Part shown: one piece after another, positions 13,762-15,708 of the stretch
How positions within the stretch are numbered: position 1 is the first letter of the stretch
Layout: every line of letters begins with the position of its first letter
Assembly: GCA_044326505.1 (NCBI GenBank)
Contig: JBIRBF010000045.1
Coordinates: 1-15,708 of the forward strand
DNA: 15,708 bases
From: JACJWR01 sp044326505
Lineage (GTDB): Bacteria > Actinomycetota > Actinomycetes > S36-B12 > UBA10799
Direction of reading: 5' to 3'
The notes under the pieces: generated by a model
Told to the model about the DNA's origin: nothing
Database searches by the model: none
What the model saw: only the letters and a program-made list of their open reading frames with translations
Position numbers and translations under genes: made by a program

Positions 13762-15006
13762 GTGGACCCCGCGGAACTTGTGGACGAGGCGTCTTTGGAC
13801 AGCACCGCGGAGCGCGAGCTCCACTCCGGACCCGGGCCGGCCGATGGCAGGCTCGCCCGACTGTGCGGAGCACTGGCATCACCACTAGCGGGCGACGACA
13901 ACTCAATCCTGCTGGGACCCAACTGGTTCGCCTCAGTGATGGGTACGGGGATCATCGCGGTCGCAGGCGCCACCCTCCCCATCCGGCTGCCCGGGCTGGA
14001 TGCGCTGACGATGGCCGCTTGGGTCCTGTCTGCGTCGATCCTGGCGGTGCTCTGCGTGGCCGTCGGCGTCAATTGGCTGCGCCGGCGGCGGGGCGTCTAT
14101 GACGTCGCCCACGATCCGGTGATGTCGCAGTTCTTCGGGGCGCCGCCGATGGCGTTCATGACGGTGGGCTTGGGGACGCTGCTGGTCGGCAGCCGAGTCA
14201 TCGGCCAGGGTCCGGCGCTGGTGGTCGACTGGGTGCTGTGGAGCCTCGGCACCATCGGCGGCCTGGTGACGGCAGCGGTGGTGCCCTTCCTGCTGTTCAC
14301 CCGTCACAGCGTGCCGAAGGATGGCGCCTTCGGCGGCTGGCTCATGCCGGTGGTGCCTCCGATGGTGTCGGCCTCGACCGGTGCGGCACTGGTGACGCAC
14401 CTGCCGCCCGGCCAGGGGCAGCAGACGATGCTCTTCGCCTGCTACGCCATGTTCGGCATGACCCTCATCGCTTCGCTCATCATCATCACCCTGATCTGGA
14501 GTCGGCTGGCCCACTTCGGCTCCAGCGGATCGCCCCGAGTGCCCACCCTGTGGATCGTGCTGGGCCCGATCGGCCAATCCATCACCGCTGCGGGGACCCT
14601 CGGCACAGCCGCTCTGGTGGTGCTGGTGGTGCCGATGTCCACAGCGTTCAACCTGATGGCGGTGCTCTACGGGGTTCCGATGTGGGGCTTCGGAGTGCTC
14701 TGGTTCAGCATCGCGACGATGCTCACCGTGCGGGCATTGCGGGCGCGCATGGGCTTCGCGCTGACCTGGTGGTCGTTCACCTTCCCGGTGGGGACGTGTG
14801 TGACCGGCACGACGCAGCTGGCCGTGCACACCGGGTTGGTGTTCTTCCAGTGGGCCGCCGTCGCGCTGTATGTGTGCCTGCTGGCCGCCTGGGTGACCGT
14901 GGGGATTCGCACCACGCGCGGCGCCTGGCGCGGCGATCTGCTGCGCGTGAAGCTCGGCGCGCCGCAGCCGAGGGGCCGCAAGAAGGGTCAGCCGGCCACC
15001 ACTTGA
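13762..15006 (+). CDS. TDT-family membrane transporter (TehA/SLAC1-like)
   Basis: About 414 residues with roughly ten hydrophobic membrane segments. The first conserved block, GPNWFASVMGTGIIAVAGA (about residues 52-70), is the hallmark of the tellurite-resistance/dicarboxylate transporter family, which includes TehA, Mae1 and plant SLAC1 anion channels. Later segments include FFGAPPMAFMTVGLGTLLVG, the VVPPMVSASTGAALV helix, GPIGQSITAAGTLG and TWWSFTFPVGTCVTGT. The N-terminal ~50 residues are hydrophilic and cytosolic; the C-terminal tail is basic. Likely cargo is a small anion (C4-dicarboxylate, sulfite, halide or similar), which cannot be narrowed. The frame is open from 13474, but a -10 at 13716 and a G-rich Shine-Dalgarno-like stretch at 13744-13749 favour GTG 13762. 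GTG 13780 is the alternative. Confidence 0.9.
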   Translation: MDPAELVDEASLDSTAERELHSGPGPADGRLARLCGALASPLAGDDNSILLGPNWFASVMGTGIIAVAGATLPIRLPGLDALTMAAWVLSASILAVLCVAVGVNWLRRRRGVYDVAHDPVMSQFFGAPPMAFMTVGLGTLLVGSRVIGQGPALVVDWVLWSLGTIGGLVTAAVVPFLLFTRHSVPKDGAFGGWLMPVVPPMVSASTGAALVTHLPPGQGQQTMLFACYAMFGMTLIASLIIITLIWSRLAHFGSSGSPRVPTLWIVLGPIGQSITAAGTLGTAALVVLVVPMSTAFNLMAVLYGVPMWGFGVLWFSIATMLTVRALRARMGFALTWWSFTFPVGTCVTGTTQLAVHTGLVFFQWAAVALYVCLLAAWVTVGIRTTRGAWRGDLLRVKLGAPQPRGRKKGQPATT

Positions 15007-15101
15007 GGGGCCATCCCGCGTCTACGCAGGGACACCGGACTGGCAACGCGGGCATCATGGGACGCCGCACCCGGCCGACCCCCGAAACGACGGAGTTCCG
15101 C

Positions 15102-15708
15102 ATGCCCAAGCCGAAGCTCGTCACCTCCCGTGAGTACAAGGTCATGCTCAAACCCGACCTGTTTATTGGCGACGCGGCCGCGTTCTCCGCCGCAGTCGCC
15201 GAGTTCTGGGCCGCACTGCGCGACCGCCTGGGTACGATCGACATCCCCGTCTCGGGCGGCTTCGACGAGGTGAAGGCCATGCGCTTGATCCGCTTCTTCG
15301 ACACTGGCGCCAACAGCCTTCACGGCGAGAGCTACATCGTGCGCGAGCGGCTAGACACCGTGAGCGAGGAGCGTGAGGTCACGCTGAAGTTCCGCCACCC
15401 CGATCGCTACGTCGCCGGCGACCGGGTGATGGAGGCGGCCTCGGATACCTCCAAGACGAAGTTCGAGGAAGACGTCAAACCTCCATTTGTCAGCGTGTTC
15501 AGCTTCTCGACGACTGCTCCGCTCGAGGCCGCCGCGGAGCTCGCGACCCTGGGCGACGTCGCGGACATCTTCCCGGGCCTGCAGGACGCTGTGAACGACC
15601 TTCCGCGGGAGGAGCCGCTCCAGCTGGTGGCCGGATTCACCGCCAAGGAGGTGGTTCTGGCCGGCGCCGAGATCCTGCTCGGCAAGCGCGACATCCCAGC
15701 CGAGTGCG
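15102..15708 (+). CDS. Truncated gene, possibly CYTH/triphosphate-tunnel-like protein
   Basis: The frame is open from ATG 15102 to the window end, so only 202 residues are seen. The ATG follows a Shine-Dalgarno GGAG (15092-15095) at a 6-nt spacing. The protein begins MPKPKLVTSREYKVMLKPDL. It has alternating charged strands: RLIRFFDTGANSL, SYIVRERLD, REVTLKFRHPDRY and KTKFEEDVKPPF. This pattern (R-x-R-x near a turn, E-V-T-L-K-F-R, K-F-E-E-D) resembles the strands lining the tunnel of CYTH/triphosphate tunnel metalloenzymes. The classic N-terminal E-x-E-x-K motif is not intact, so catalysis is doubtful. There is no signal peptide. It follows the transporter after 95 nt, probably as a separate unit. 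The coding call is solid; the family call is tentative. Confidence 0.75.
   Translation, partial: MPKPKLVTSREYKVMLKPDLFIGDAAAFSAAVAEFWAALRDRLGTIDIPVSGGFDEVKAMRLIRFFDTGANSLHGESYIVRERLDTVSEEREVTLKFRHPDRYVAGDRVMEAASDTSKTKFEEDVKPPFVSVFSFSTTAPLEAAAELATLGDVADIFPGLQDAVNDLPREEPLQLVAGFTAKEVVLAGAEILLGKRDIPAEC

Noticed and set aside
13461..14072. Long version (203 codons) of the 46-residue gene
   Set aside because: The upstream 157 codons run antisense to the transporter N terminus and are low-complexity. The Shine-Dalgarno and -10 support only the short form.
15015..15052. Inverted repeat CCCGCG/CGCGGG after the transporter as a terminator
   Set aside because: Only a 6-bp stem with a 26-nt loop and no T run; expected by chance in such GC-rich sequence.

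Overview
The window is GC-rich, tightly packed bacterial chromosome. Several things point to an actinobacterium: strong G/C preference at third codon positions, frequent GTG starts, a Glu-Asp-Phe tRNA cluster, and many genes whose start codon lies 6-7 nt after a TANNNT -10 hexamer (leaderless transcription). No insertion sequence, phage gene, CRISPR array or rRNA is visible. This looks like core chromosome, not a mobile island. Genus cannot be decided from the sequence alone.

Layout. (1) 1-3697: a hyp operon in the order hypF (5' end missing), hypC, hypD, hypE, with ATGA/GTGA overlaps between the last three. It makes and delivers the Fe(CN)2(CO) part of [NiFe]-hydrogenases, so the organism should carry a hydrogenase elsewhere. 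(2) 3722-5155: argG, an argininosuccinate synthase of the long E. coli-type subfamily, with its own leaderless promoter. (3) 5219-8014: a 931-residue cytosolic protein I cannot name. It has a helical N-terminal block, an acidic/proline-rich linker, a long alpha-helical repeat-like region and a C-terminal Rossmann-like domain resembling DUF2325. It ends at a strong hairpin. (4) 8065-8356, minus strand: tRNA-Glu, tRNA-Asp and tRNA-Phe. The Asp-Phe spacer is made entirely of two abutting perfect hairpins. (5) 8494-10916: a YbdK-type carboxylate-amine (glutamate-cysteine-like) ligase translationally coupled to an M20 amidohydrolase. (6) 10924-11948, minus strand: a YbjQ-family protein and a nitroreductase, each with its own leaderless promoter. 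(7) 11990-12640: an AlkB-type DNA/RNA demethylase, divergent from the nitroreductase. (8) 12654-12725, minus strand: tRNA-Lys(TTT). (9) 12974-13447: a PhnB-like VOC protein. (10) 13461-13601, minus strand: a 46-residue small protein with a clear Shine-Dalgarno site and -10. (11) 13762-15006: a TDT-family (TehA/SLAC1-like) membrane transporter. (12) 15102 to the end: a truncated gene, possibly CYTH/triphosphate-tunnel related.

The hyp genes work as one pathway, and the ligase/amidohydrolase pair is probably functionally linked. The other genes look like independent units. The most interesting points are the unnamed 931-residue protein, the hairpin architecture of the tRNA region, the repeated leaderless promoter motif (including a divergent promoter pair sharing one TA step), and the 46-residue gene. 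No gene-cluster-scale new system is evident.
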